A DNA stretch of 64,000 bases from Sediminicoccus rosea (GTDB taxonomy: Bacteria > Pseudomonadota > Alphaproteobacteria > Acetobacterales > Acetobacteraceae). Positions 41,972-50,823 of the stretch are shown here, piece after piece. Each line of letters opens with the position of its first letter. Position 1 is the first letter of the stretch. A model generated the notes under the pieces. It searched no databases and had not been told where the DNA came from. It saw only the letters and a program-made list of their open reading frames with translations. The position numbers and the translations under genes were made by a program. Location of the stretch: NCBI RefSeq assembly GCF_033547095.1, contig NZ_CP137852.1, positions 1,233,501-1,297,500 of the forward strand. The letters are read 5' to 3'.

Positions 41972-42823
41972 ATGCATCGCCGTTCCCTGCTGACCCTGCC
42001 GCTTGTTGCGTTGGCCACACCCGCCATCGCCCAGGCTGCGCCGCTGCGCTTCGCCGTCGGTCCCTTCCAGCCGACCGCCGGCGACACGCGCCGCGCCTTC
42101 GCGCCCTTCTTCGCCCATGTCGCCGCTGCACTCGGCCGCCCGCACGAACTGGCGGTGACCACGGATTGGGCCGGCATCGCGGTGGCGCTCGGAAGCGGCC
42201 AGACCGACTGCGCCTGGATGGGCCCATGGGGCTACGTGCTTGCCCGAGCGCGCGCGCGGGCGGAGGCGCTGGCCACTGTGCTGTACGAAGGCCGGCCGAC
42301 CTATCACGCCATCATCATCGGCCGACCCGATCTGCCCATCGCACGCTTCCCGGAGGATGCGCGGGGGATGTCGATCTCCTTCGCCGATGCGGGCTCCACC
42401 AGCGGCTGGCTGATCCCGCACCACTGGTTCCTGACGCGCGGCATCGAGCCGCGGAGCTTCTTCCGCTACCGCGACGGCGCGAGCCATGCGGCGAACGTCA
42501 TCTCCGTTGCCTCGGGACAGGTGGACCTCGCGACCGATTTCGACCGCAACCTCGCCGCCATGATGGCGGCGGGGCGCGTGCGCGAGGGGCAGGTGAAGGT
42601 GGTCTGGCGCAGCGATCCGTTGCCCAATGACGCGCTGGCCGTGCGCCGCGATCTCGACCCCGGCCTCAAGGCCGCCATCGCGCAGGCGGCGCTGGCGATC
42701 GGGGATGCCGATGCGCCGCGGATCATGCCACCGAACTACACCGGCTGGCTGCCCGCCACCGCGGAAACCTACGCGCCGATCGAGGCGGCGGGCCGCGCAC
42801 TCGGCCGGCTCTCCACGACCTGA
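41972..42823 (+). CDS. PhnD-like ABC transporter binding protein
   Basis: The 283-residue periplasmic protein has a signal peptide (MHRRSLLTLPLVALATPAIA) and a type II binding fold of the PhnD/phosphite class: PLRFAVGPFQPTAGDTRRAF, WAGIAVALGSGQTDCAWMGP, FADAGSTSGWLIPHHWF, and VASGQVDLATDFDRNLAAMM. This class binds phosphonates, phosphite or related oxyanions. It is the first gene of a three-gene operon with TGATG-type overlaps. Confidence 0.85.
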   Translation: MHRRSLLTLPLVALATPAIAQAAPLRFAVGPFQPTAGDTRRAFAPFFAHVAAALGRPHELAVTTDWAGIAVALGSGQTDCAWMGPWGYVLARARARAEALATVLYEGRPTYHAIIIGRPDLPIARFPEDARGMSISFADAGSTSGWLIPHHWFLTRGIEPRSFFRYRDGASHAANVISVASGQVDLATDFDRNLAAMMAAGRVREGQVKVVWRSDPLPNDALAVRRDLDPGLKAAIAQAALAIGDADAPRIMPPNYTGWLPATAETYAPIEAAGRALGRLSTT

Positions 42824-43569
42824 TGCGGCGCACGGCCTGGATCGCCGCCTTCTTCGCGCTGCAGGCGGCGTGCATCTGGGTGGTGGAGCCCGATCTGGCG
42901 CGCCTCTGGGCCGGCTTGCCGCGGCTCGCGGGCTGGATCGCCGGCGGCTTCCCGCCAGATTTCTCGGGTTTCGGCGACCTGATGGCTCGCGCGGCAGAGA
43001 CCGTGGCGCTCGCCACCCTCGGCACCACGCTCGCCGCGGTTCTGGCGCTGCCGCTGGCTCTGGCCGCTGCACGGCCGTCGAACCCCATCCCGGCGCTCTA
43101 TCATCCAGTCCGCACGCTGCTCGATGCGCTGCGCGGCATCGACAGCTTCGTCTTCGCGCTGATCTTCGTCGCCGCGGTCGGCCTCGGCCCGTTCGCGGGC
43201 ATGCTTGGCGTCGCGCTGCATTCCGCCGGCAGCCTCGGCAAGCTGTGGTCCGAGGCGCTGGAGGCGGCTGACCCGGCGCCAATGGAGGCCGCCCGCAGCG
43301 CCGGTGCCGGCCGCGCCCAGGCTGCCGCCGTGGTGCTGCTGCCGGAGACGTTGCCGCAGACCGCCTCCGCCACGCTTTATGTCTGGGAGTTCAACATCCG
43401 CGCCTCCACCGTGCTCGGCCTCGTCGGTGCGGGCGGCATAGGGCAGGAGTTGAAGAACGCCGTGGACCTGCTCGACTTCGGCCGCTTGCTGGCCATCCTC
43501 ACGCTCATCGTCGCGATGACGCTCGCAGCCGACCGTCTCTCCGCCATGCTCAGGGCGCGGCTTCTGTGA
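42823..43569 (+). CDS. PhnE-like ABC transporter permease
   Basis: The 248-residue inner-membrane protein has about six helices. The conserved permease loop MEAARSAGAGRAQAAAVVLL is an EAA-type motif that contacts the ATPase, and EFNIRASTVLGLVGAGGIGQ is the hallmark of phosphonate/phosphite permeases. The start shares one base with the PhnD-like stop. It likely forms a homodimeric channel. Confidence 0.87.
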   Translation: MRRTAWIAAFFALQAACIWVVEPDLARLWAGLPRLAGWIAGGFPPDFSGFGDLMARAAETVALATLGTTLAAVLALPLALAAARPSNPIPALYHPVRTLLDALRGIDSFVFALIFVAAVGLGPFAGMLGVALHSAGSLGKLWSEALEAADPAPMEAARSAGAGRAQAAAVVLLPETLPQTASATLYVWEFNIRASTVLGLVGAGGIGQELKNAVDLLDFGRLLAILTLIVAMTLAADRLSAMLRARLL

Positions 43570-44216
43570 TGCTGCGGGCCGATCCGGGGCTGGTGGTGCG
43601 CGGGCTCAGCGCGACGCTCGGCGGGCGCGCGGTGCTGCGCGACGTCGCGCTCGATGTCTCCCCCGGCGAGCTGGTGGCGCTGACGGGCGCCTCCGGCGCG
43701 GGCAAGACGACGCTGCTGCGCGCCATCGCGGGGCTGCTGGTCGCGCGCGGCACGATCCTTGTGGCCGGCCCGCCGGCGCTGGTCTTCCAGCAGCACGCGC
43801 TGGCGAACCGGCTGAGCGCGCGCGACAACGTGCTGGTCGGTGGGCTCGGCCGTATCGGCTTCTGGCGCGCAGCCTTCAGGCTCTGGCCGCGCGCGGATAT
43901 TGCGGCGGCCGAGGCCTGCCTTGACCGTGTCGGCCTCGGTGGGCTCGGCGCGCGGCGGGCCGACCGGCTGTCCGGCGGGCAACGCCAGCGCGTCGCCATC
44001 GCTCGCGCGCTGCACCAGCGCGCCCGCATCCTGCTGGCCGACGAGCCGGTGGCAAGTCTCGATCCCGCGCTGGCGGAGGAGGTGGTCGCCCTGTTGCGGG
44101 ACCTCGCTCGCCGGGACGGGCTCGCGGTGCTCGTTTCGCTGCATCAGCACGATCTCGCCCGCCGCTTCGCCGACCGCCTGCTGCATCTGGAGAATGGGTG
44201 TCTGAAAATCAGTTGA
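43569..44216 (+). CDS. PhnC-like ABC transporter ATPase
   Basis: The 215-residue ATPase shows Walker A TGASGAGKTT (39-48), Q-loop VFQQH, signature LSGGQRQR (134-141), Walker B LLADEP (155-160), and H-loop VSLHQHD. It is a little shorter than typical PhnC (about 260), ending soon after the H-loop. The ATG shares a base with the permease stop; a GTG one codon upstream is possible. It powers uptake through the PhnE-like channel. Confidence 0.88.
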   Translation: MLRADPGLVVRGLSATLGGRAVLRDVALDVSPGELVALTGASGAGKTTLLRAIAGLLVARGTILVAGPPALVFQQHALANRLSARDNVLVGGLGRIGFWRAAFRLWPRADIAAAEACLDRVGLGGLGARRADRLSGGQRQRVAIARALHQRARILLADEPVASLDPALAEEVVALLRDLARRDGLAVLVSLHQHDLARRFADRLLHLENGCLKIS

Positions 44217-44239
44217 CGCGCCTGGCCGCCGACGGGCCG

Positions 44240-44860
44240 ATGCGCGTCTTCGGCGGCCCTATTCGAACCTGCGGGCGACACGGGCCGTGCTGACCGAGGC
44301 GGCGCGGCATCCCGCCCCAGCGCGTGGTGTTCACCTGCGACGTCGTCGCCTATGGAGCCCATGCCTCCGACTGCTTTCACCCGCCTGGTACGCGCATGCC
44401 GATCGCGAAGTGACGGCGGCCCACCGCGCCGGGATGGCAGCGCTGCCACGGCGGATGGTGCTGGACCTGCCGGACGGGCGCAGCCTGGCCGTGTCGCGTG
44501 GGGGCTTTGGTGACATCAGCCAGTTCATCTTCGCCTCCACGCCCGAAGCGCAACTGGCCGAGTAACTTGCCGCGATCGGCTGCGATGGCGGCTGGATGAA
44601 TGTGGGCGCCATCGGCATGCCGGCGGATGACGGTACGCCGCGCGTCTGGCTCGCGGTGCTGACGCCCGTGGCAAGCGAACTTCAGGTCTAGATCCTGCCG
44701 CTCGACTACGAGCATGCCGCAGCGGCCGGGGCGATGCGCGCGGCACGGCTGCCGGAGTGCTACGCCGCCGCACCCGGCAGCGGCATTTGGCCAAGCTCCG
44801 ACGTCCTGCCCCCGGCAGGGCGGGCCCGGCGCGGCGTGCGGCGCGACCCCGCCATCCTCG
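44240..44860 (+). pseudogene. broken metallophosphoesterase gene
   Basis: Spread over three frames are pieces of a calcineurin-type phosphoesterase: MRVFGGP, SNLRATRAVLTEAARHPAPA, VVFTCDVVAYGAHASDC, REVTAAHRAGMAALPRRMVL, DISQFIFASTPEAQLAE, then MNVGAIGMPADDGTPRVWLA. Frameshifts occur near 44265, 44325 and 44380, and in-frame TAA and TAG interrupt at about 44563 and 44689. Several metal ligands are lost (the GD motif reads TCD; the GH motif is missing). Such genes normally accompany DUF2064/rSAM clusters, so a partner function was recently lost. Confidence 0.8.
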
Positions 44861-44880
44861 ACCGGGAGCGCCGCGCTCGG

Positions 44881-45534
44881 TCAGCCCAGCGGGCGCGCGC
44901 GGCGCATCAGTCGCGGCCCGAGCAGCGCGGCAAGCAAGGTGACGACCAGCATCGACAGGCCGTGCCACGCGAGCACCATCGCAGCGCCGTCCAGGTGGTG
45001 AATGAAGCTCAGCCCGACGCTGGCAAACGCCGCCGCGGATAGTCCGCCAAGTGCCGCGACGGGGCCTGCGCGCAGCCGTGCGGCGTGGCGTGCAAGCCAC
45101 AGCATCGCGACGGTGAGCGGCACGCTGAGACCGGCGATGAACACCATGCAAGACACGCTTACGCCGATCCGCAATCCGTCCGGCCCAAGACGCGCCAGGT
45201 CCTGCAGGCACCCCCAGCCCATGGTCGCGAGCCATGCGACAGCGGCTGGAAGTGGCAGCAATGCCCAGCGCCTGCTCCGCTCAGGCAGGGCGAGCTCGAA
45301 GGCTGCGAAAGCAGCCAGAACCCCGGTGACCGAGGCTGTCACGATTTGCGGCAGGTCGAAACCGTCGGTGAGGCGTTCCGCGAGGTCATGCCGCGGTCCG
45401 GAGACGAGCACCGCCAAGCCGATGACGGCCGCAACGATGGTGAGCCAGACAGCGGTGGCGAGCGCAGGGTGCGATGCCGGCCGGACCGGGCGCAGATTGA
45501 TGGCAAGGCGATGGATCAAGTCTTCGCTGCGCAT
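44881..45534 (-). CDS. NrsF-family anti-sigma factor
   Basis: The 217-residue protein has six predicted helices and the DUF1109/NrsF layout: a short cytosolic N-terminus (MRSEDLIHRLAINLRPVRPA), membrane segments, and the internal LPAAVAWLATMGWGCLQDLA. Members hold ECF sigma factors at the membrane. It starts seven bases after the sigma gene, the standard arrangement. Its 3' end abuts the phosphoesterase pseudogene. Confidence 0.85.
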   Translation of the reverse strand: MRSEDLIHRLAINLRPVRPASHPALATAVWLTIVAAVIGLAVLVSGPRHDLAERLTDGFDLPQIVTASVTGVLAAFAAFELALPERSRRWALLPLPAAVAWLATMGWGCLQDLARLGPDGLRIGVSVSCMVFIAGLSVPLTVAMLWLARHAARLRAGPVAALGGLSAAAFASVGLSFIHHLDGAAMVLAWHGLSMLVVTLLAALLGPRLMRRARPLG

Positions 45535-45541
45535 GGTTGCG

Positions 45542-46186
45542 TCACTCTTTCGTGTCGAAGCGGCGCCGCAATGCATGCAGCGCGCGATGGGTGGCCACCT
45601 TGAGCGCGCTCACGCTCATCCCCGAACGCTGGCTGGCTTCAAGCAGCGTCAACTCCTGGATCTTTGTCAGTCCGAGCGCCGTACGCTGCGCCGGCGGTAG
45701 GTCCTCGATCGCCTGCCGCAGGTTCGCTGCGGCACGCCGTGCGTCCAGCCCAGCTTCCGCGCCAGCATCGCCTGAAGCGATTTCTCCCGCTGCATCCACC
45801 GACACCTCGCGGCGGACCCTGCGCCCGCGTGATCGAACCCGGTCCAGTGCGCGCCGCTCGGCGATGGCGACCAGCCAGGGACGGAAGGGACGCGCGGCAT
45901 TGTAGCTGTCCCGCGCCCGGTGGATCGTGAGCAGCGTGTCCTGCACAGCGTCCTCCGCCTCGGTCGCGTCGCGCAGGCGCGCCCGGCATATTGCCCGCAG
46001 AAGCGGCAGGCACTCGCGGAGGAGCGCCTCATAGGCTCCGGCGTCGCCGGCCTGCGCGGCGGCCATCATTCGCGACCAGCGCAGGTCGCGCGTAACCCGC
46101 TCGGCGATCGCGGCCGTCTCACTGACGTCGCCCAAGGTCACCTGGAATGCACCCGTTGGGGATGCTGACGCTCTGGCATGGGACAT
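45542..46186 (-). CDS. ECF sigma-70 factor
   Basis: The 214-residue factor has sigma2 (YEALLRECLPLLRAICRARL, DATEAEDAVQDTLLTIHRAR, FRPWLVAIAERRALDRVRSR) and sigma4 (QAIEDLPPAQRTALGLTKIQ, LEASQRSGMSVSALKVATHR). It carries an N-terminal extension of about 35 residues. With NrsF it forms a signal-responsive switch, typically for metal or oxidative stress in related bacteria. The start is an ATG at 46186. Confidence 0.9.
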   Translation of the reverse strand: MSHARASASPTGAFQVTLGDVSETAAIAERVTRDLRWSRMMAAAQAGDAGAYEALLRECLPLLRAICRARLRDATEAEDAVQDTLLTIHRARDSYNAARPFRPWLVAIAERRALDRVRSRGRRVRREVSVDAAGEIASGDAGAEAGLDARRAAANLRQAIEDLPPAQRTALGLTKIQELTLLEASQRSGMSVSALKVATHRALHALRRRFDTKE

Positions 46187-46250
46187 CCGGATTGAACCCC
46201 GTGAAGGATGGTCGGCGTGCGTTCATGGCGGGGGACGTCGCAGAACTGCC

Positions 46251-46777
46251 CTACCCATACGCCTGAGCGGCCGCAGAGGTTACGCGGGGCGCTCCACCCG
46301 CCAATTGGCCTCCCAGCACACCACGGAGACAGACAATCGGTTGCGCCATCCACATCCGGTGCAATCGCTGGCGGGCCGCAACCAAGGTGGCGCATCCGAT
46401 GCCATGGGTGATCTGCGTGCCGACGCCGAAGATCCCAGCGTTGGCCAGCAGCGGCAGCCCGATCGGGGGCGACGAACCGCCCATAGCCCTCCACCAGCAT
46501 CTCGACGGGCAGCACGACCCACGCGACCACCGCGGGCACGGCGAAGGCAGCGCCAGGCGCACAGCCACCTCGCTCCACGAGGAACGCGCGGAAAACGGCT
46601 GTAAACAGATAGTCGAGCCAGACGAACACTGCGCCGAGCACCATTAATGTCGCCAGCACAAACGCAAGTGTTGCATCGCCGATGCCGGAGACGTCCGCAA
46701 CGGCCAGAACGGCGCCGGCAGCCCAAGCAGGAGGACCGTCACATGGACAGGCGGTGGCGCGGCCGAGAGCACGCCCG
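46251..46777 (-). pseudogene. degraded membrane-protein gene after DUF302
   Basis: Piecing frames together gives VLSAAPPPVHVTVLLLGLPA, then DATLAFVLATLMVLGAVFVW and PAVVAWVVLPVEMLVEGYGR, then IGLPLLANAGIFGVGTQITH up to AAAQAYG and a TAG. Two frameshifts (near 46715 and 46470) separate the parts. The hydrophobic stretches suggest a multi-helix membrane protein that was translated after DUF302. Family not recognised. Confidence 0.45.
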
Positions 46778-46782
46778 CCACG

Positions 46783-47265
46783 CTATTCGGCGGCGTTGCG
46801 AACCAGTGTCTCGATAAAGGCTTCGGTGTTGCGCTGGCCTTCGGGCGGGATGGACACGCCGTGGCGGGCAAAGACCCGCTCCGCGACATCCGCCCCGTTG
46901 CTCCTGGTGACGAAGGTCCGGCCCTGGTCATCTTCCCACACCAGGACACGCATCGGCAGGTCGATGGCGAGCGTGGGGTTGGCGGCCATGCCCGGCGTGC
47001 CAGCGCGTGGATTGCCGAACAGCACCACCGTGCGCGCCCGCAGCGTCATGCCGACATCGCGTGCCGCGGCGGCGTGGTCCACCTCTGTGAAGACGATCCA
47101 ACCGGCCTCCCGCACAGCGGCGGTGAAACGATCAAGCGTTGCGCGCGTCGGATGCGCGCTTGGCCTCGTCACGAGGCTAGCCTGCTGCGCATGGACGGTG
47201 GAGGTGGCCGCGACCCAGCTGAAAGCCAGTGCCATGAGCAGCGGGCGGCGGGGCAGGTTTGGCAT
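46783..47265 (-). CDS. DUF302 exported protein
   Basis: The 160-residue protein has a signal peptide (RRPLLMALAFSWVAATSTVH, cleavage after AQ) and a DUF302 domain: LDRFTAAVREAGWIVFTEVD, VVLFGNPRAGTPGMAANPTL and DLPMRVLVWEDDQGRTFVTR. DUF302 proteins are small periplasmic or cytosolic proteins linked with redox stress. It is divergent from the TetR gene, so the shared 156-base promoter region may be controlled by that regulator. Confidence 0.85.
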   Translation of the reverse strand: MPNLPRRPLLMALAFSWVAATSTVHAQQASLVTRPSAHPTRATLDRFTAAVREAGWIVFTEVDHAAAARDVGMTLRARTVVLFGNPRAGTPGMAANPTLAIDLPMRVLVWEDDQGRTFVTRSNGADVAERVFARHGVSIPPEGQRNTEAFIETLVRNAAE

Positions 47266-47421
47266 GGCGGTCTGTCTCCTCAGTGGGACGGGCGGGCCCG
47301 CTTGTGTCGGCTTCGACGGGCTTCGATGGAAGGTTACGTCGGCCGGGCAGAAATTTGGATCTTGCCGGCAGTCGCAAACATTCTAAACCGGGCGCTCTAG
47401 AATTAGGGATCCCATCTCCTG

Positions 47422-48021
47422 ATGGCACGCGCCCGTGAGTTCAATGACAATGCAGTCCTCGACGCTGCAACCGACCGCTTCTGGCGACAGGGCTACGTCG
47501 CAACCTCGGTGCGCGACCTCGGTGAGGCGATGGGGCTTGTGCCGGCGAGCCTCTACAACGCCTTCGGCAGCAAGCACGCGCTGTTCGCGTTGTGTCTCGA
47601 CCGTTACCTTGACCGCAACATGCGCGAACGGATCGAGCGTCTGGAAGCGAGCCATCCACCCCGCGCGGCCATCGAGACCTTCCTGAAAGAGATCGTGGCG
47701 CGCTCCCTTGCCGATCCGCGCGGCTGCCTGCTGGTCAATTCAGCGCTAGAAGTGGCGCCGCATGATGTGGAGATCGGTTCCGTCATCGCCGCCCGGCTTG
47801 GTGAGTTGGAGGCATTCTTCCACCGTTGTGTCCTCGCGGGGCAGCGCGATGGGAGCATTGCCGCGGCGTCGCGCGCGCGCGACCTCGCGCGGCTGCTGTT
47901 GACCACGGTGATGGGTTTGCGCGTTCTGGCGCGCAGCAAGCCGGAACCAGCCCTGCTGCGGGGCGCCGCGCGCCAGGCGTTGGCCCTGCTCGATCCCCCC
48001 TTTAAGGAGCAATCCACATGA
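47422..48021 (+). CDS. TetR-family regulator
   Basis: The 199-residue repressor has the N-terminal HTH (NAVLDAATDRFWRQGYVATS, LGEAMGLVPASLYNAFGSKH) and a ligand-binding C-terminal helical domain containing DPRGCLLVNSALEVAPHD, typical of the AcrR/TetR_C_33 type. It overlaps the first GST gene by four bases, so it is autoregulated with the detoxification operon if the usual TetR scheme applies. Confidence 0.88.
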   Translation: MARAREFNDNAVLDAATDRFWRQGYVATSVRDLGEAMGLVPASLYNAFGSKHALFALCLDRYLDRNMRERIERLEASHPPRAAIETFLKEIVARSLADPRGCLLVNSALEVAPHDVEIGSVIAARLGELEAFFHRCVLAGQRDGSIAAASRARDLARLLLTTVMGLRVLARSKPEPALLRGAARQALALLDPPFKEQST

Positions 48022-48728
48022 TCGACCTGCACTACTGGACCACGCCGAACGGACACAAGATCACGATGTTTTTGGAGGAGGCAGGCCTGGCCTACCGCAT
48101 CGTCCCAGTGAACATCTCGGCCGGCGACCAGCTCAAGCCAGAGTTCCTGGCGATCGCGCCGAACAACCGCATTCCCGCGATCGTGGACCATGCGCCCGAG
48201 GGTGGTGGCGCGCCGGTGTCGCTGTTCGAAAGCGGCGCCATCCTCCTGTATCTGGCGGACAAGATCGGCCGCTTCGTGCCGCCCGCCAGCGATGTTCGCG
48301 GCCGGGCCGAGGTGCTGCAATGGCTGTTCTGGCAGATGGGCGGGCTTGGCCCGATGGCCGGTCAGAACCATCACTTCAGCCAATACGCGCCGGAGAAGAT
48401 CCCCTACGCCATCAATCGCTACGTCAACGAGACGGGGCGGCTTTATGGCGTCCTGAACAAGCGGTTGGCCGATCGTGAATTCATGGCCGGTGCCGACTAC
48501 TCCATCGCCGACATGGCAAGCTACCCCTGGATCGTACCGCATGCGCGGCAGGGCCAGAACCTTGACGACTTTCCGCATCTCGCGCGCTGGTTCGGCGCCA
48601 TCAAGGCGCGGCCCGCGACCGAGCGCGCCTATGCCCGCGCGGCCGAGGTGAACACCGCACCCACGGTCAGCGCAGCCTCGGCCGCGCTGCTGTTCGGCCA
48701 GACCGCCGCAACCGTCGCCAAGACCTGA
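48018..48728 (+). CDS. glutathione S-transferase, YfcG/Nu-like
   Basis: The 236-residue enzyme has a thioredoxin-like N-terminal domain (YWTTPNGHKITMFLEEAGLA, NRIPAIVDHAPEGGG, LFESGAILLYLADKIGRF) and a helical C-terminal domain (WLFWQMGGLGPMAGQNHHFS, YSIADMASYPWIV). The TTPN segment replaces a catalytic Tyr/Ser/Cys and is typical of disulfide-reductase-active Nu-class enzymes. AAGGAG precedes the ATG. Confidence 0.9.
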   Translation: MIDLHYWTTPNGHKITMFLEEAGLAYRIVPVNISAGDQLKPEFLAIAPNNRIPAIVDHAPEGGGAPVSLFESGAILLYLADKIGRFVPPASDVRGRAEVLQWLFWQMGGLGPMAGQNHHFSQYAPEKIPYAINRYVNETGRLYGVLNKRLADREFMAGADYSIADMASYPWIVPHARQGQNLDDFPHLARWFGAIKARPATERAYARAAEVNTAPTVSAASAALLFGQTAATVAKT

Positions 48729-48742
48729 CACCGGAGAGCCCC

Positions 48743-49444
48743 GTGATCCGCTTCTATTTCCACCCGACGCCGAACCCCGCGAAGATCGCCCTGTTCCTGG
48801 AAGAGGCCGGCCTCGCTTACGAGACCGTGCCGGTGGACACGATGAAGGGCGAGCAGCATGAGCCGGCGTTCCGCGCCATCAACCCCAATGGCAAGGTGCC
48901 GGCCATCGTCGATACCGAGGGCCCGGGCGGGTCCGAGGCGCGTATCTTCGACAGCAGCGCCATCCTGCTCTACCTCGGCGACAAGACGGGGCAATTCCTG
49001 GGCACGCCCGCGGACCGGCCGGAGCTGCTCTCCTGGCTGTTCTTCATCGCCTCAGGCCTCGGTCCCTTCTCCGGCCAGGCGGTGCATTTCCAATGGGCCG
49101 CGCCCGAGGGGCTCGACTATGCGCGCAACCGCTACCGGCGCGAGGCGGAGCGGCACTACGAAGTGCTGGAGGGTCACCTTGCCGGACGCGATTTCGTCGT
49201 CGGGAACGGCTACACCATCGCCGACATGTCGGCCTGGGGCTGGATCGATCGCGCAGCCCGCGTGATGAAGGGCGAGGCCGATCCGCTTTCTGCCTTCCCG
49301 AACATCAAGCGTTGGTTTCATGGCATCGATACGCGGCCCGCGGTGGCCCGCGCGCGCGCCGTGGGGAAGGACCACGCCTTCAAGAAGGATGCGGATGAGC
49401 AGACTCGCCGCGCGATGTTCCCGTCCAACTATCCCCGTGCCTGA
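48743..49444 (+). CDS. glutathione S-transferase
   Basis: The 233-residue paralogue of the previous gene starts with GTG after GGAGAG. It has HPTPNPAKIALFLEEAGLAY, NGKVPAIVDTEG, IFDSSAILLYLGDKTGQF and the C-terminal YTIADMSAWGWIDRAARVMK. The two GST genes are a tandem duplication within the TetR operon. It conjugates or reduces electrophiles using glutathione; the substrate is unknown. Confidence 0.9.
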   Translation: MIRFYFHPTPNPAKIALFLEEAGLAYETVPVDTMKGEQHEPAFRAINPNGKVPAIVDTEGPGGSEARIFDSSAILLYLGDKTGQFLGTPADRPELLSWLFFIASGLGPFSGQAVHFQWAAPEGLDYARNRYRREAERHYEVLEGHLAGRDFVVGNGYTIADMSAWGWIDRAARVMKGEADPLSAFPNIKRWFHGIDTRPAVARARAVGKDHAFKKDADEQTRRAMFPSNYPRA

Positions 49445-49472
49445 CGCAACCCATATCTCGGAGATTTCGACG

Positions 49473-49994
49473 ATGAGCCAGACCGTGAAACTCGCCGCCG
49501 GCGCGGCCTTTCCCGCCATCACCGTGCCGCGCCTCGGCGGCGGTGAAATCGCGCCCGCTGCGATGGAAGGTTGGCGCCTGCTGGTCGTCTATCGCGGCAA
49601 GCACTGCCCGCTGTGCAAGCCCTATCTGGGCACGCTCGATAAGCTGCTGGAGGAGTTCGAGGCGGCCGGCGTCGCGGTGGTGGCGGTATCCGCCGACCCG
49701 GAGGAGAAGGCGGCGGCAGATCATGCCGAGTTCGGCTGGCGCTTCCCGCTTGGCTTCGGGCTGACCATCCCGCAGATGCAGGAATTGGGGCTGTATGTCT
49801 CTAACCCGCGCTCGCCGCAGGAGACCGACCGACCCTTCTCGGAGCCTGGCTTGTTCCTGATCAACCCCGCCGGACAGGTGCAACTGATCGACATATCCAA
49901 CGCGCCCTTCGCCCGTCCCGACCTGGCCGGCATCGCTCGCGGCGCGAAGCGCATCCAGGAGATGAACTATCCGATCCGTGGCACGCTGGTCTGA
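49473..49994 (+). CDS. AhpC/TSA-type peroxiredoxin-like protein
   Basis: The 173-residue protein has a thioredoxin fold with a CPLC motif (Cys45 and Cys48, in YRGKHCPLCKPYLG), VAVVAVSADPEEKAAADHAE, and PGLFLINPAGQVQLIDISNA. The CxxC rather than a single peroxidatic Cys places it among atypical redoxins. It is third in the detoxification operon and likely uses the same thiol pool as the GSTs. Confidence 0.82.
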   Translation: MSQTVKLAAGAAFPAITVPRLGGGEIAPAAMEGWRLLVVYRGKHCPLCKPYLGTLDKLLEEFEAAGVAVVAVSADPEEKAAADHAEFGWRFPLGFGLTIPQMQELGLYVSNPRSPQETDRPFSEPGLFLINPAGQVQLIDISNAPFARPDLAGIARGAKRIQEMNYPIRGTLV

Positions 49995-50001
49995 TCGCGC
50001 C

Positions 50002-50685
50002 ATGCTGACCGGGATCCGCGCCTGCGTCTTCGACGCCTATGGGACACTTTTCGACTTTGCCTCGGCGGCAGCCGGCTGCGCCGACGTCCTAGGTGACAAG
50101 GCTGGTCCTTTGACCGCCCTTTGGCGAGACAAGCAGCTTCAGTACTCCTGGCTGCGCGGGCTGCAGGGCCGTTACGTGCCGTTCTGGCAGGTCACGGGCG
50201 ACGCCCTCGACTTCGCGTTGGAGACACTCGGCCTGCCGACGGATGGGCCGCTGCGCAAGCGTCTGATGAACCTGTATCTCACGCTGGGCACCTTCCCCGA
50301 AGTGCCCAGGGTGCTGGGCGCGCTGCGCGAGGCGGGCTACGCCACCGCCATCCTGTCCAACGGCTCGCCGGATATGCTGGCGAGCGCGGTGGAGGGGGCT
50401 GGGCTCGCCGGGGCCTTCGATGCGGTGATCTCGGTCGAGGAGGTCGGCAACTTCAAGCCGGATCCGCGTGTCTATCAGCGCGCGGTCGACCGGCTCGGTG
50501 TGCCCGCGGAGGCGATTGCCTTCCAGTCCTCGAATGCCTGGGATGCGCATGCTGCCTCAGCCTTCGGCATGCGCGTGGTGTGGTGCAACCGCTACGGCCA
50601 AAGGCGCGAGAGGCTGCCCGGCGCTCCGGACCACGAAATCCACAGCCTTGCAGATCTGCCGGGCTTACTCGCAGCGTCCGCATAG
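50002..50685 (+). CDS. haloacid dehalogenase type II
   Basis: The 227-residue HAD enzyme has nucleophile Asp11 in VFDAYGTLFD, LSNGSPDMLASAVEGAGLAG, Lys in NFKPDPRVYQ and the acidic/Asn loop FQSSNAWDAHAASAFGMRVV. SSNAWD is specific for L-2-haloacid dehalogenases. It follows the redoxin gene by eight bases. The operon as a whole looks suited to haloorganic or electrophile stress. The following 138 bases hold no gene. Confidence 0.9.
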   Translation: MLTGIRACVFDAYGTLFDFASAAAGCADVLGDKAGPLTALWRDKQLQYSWLRGLQGRYVPFWQVTGDALDFALETLGLPTDGPLRKRLMNLYLTLGTFPEVPRVLGALREAGYATAILSNGSPDMLASAVEGAGLAGAFDAVISVEEVGNFKPDPRVYQRAVDRLGVPAEAIAFQSSNAWDAHAASAFGMRVVWCNRYGQRRERLPGAPDHEIHSLADLPGLLAASA

Positions 50686-50823
50686 CCAAAAGAGGGCGAC
50701 TGCAACGAAGACCTGGTTGCGCATGCCGCGCTCCTGCGGGCGCATTCCGGCGCGATCCTCGGCGTGGCGACGCGGTGAGCCGGGGCAGCGGCGGCGTGAC
50801 CCGATGACGGTGCGATGCGAATG

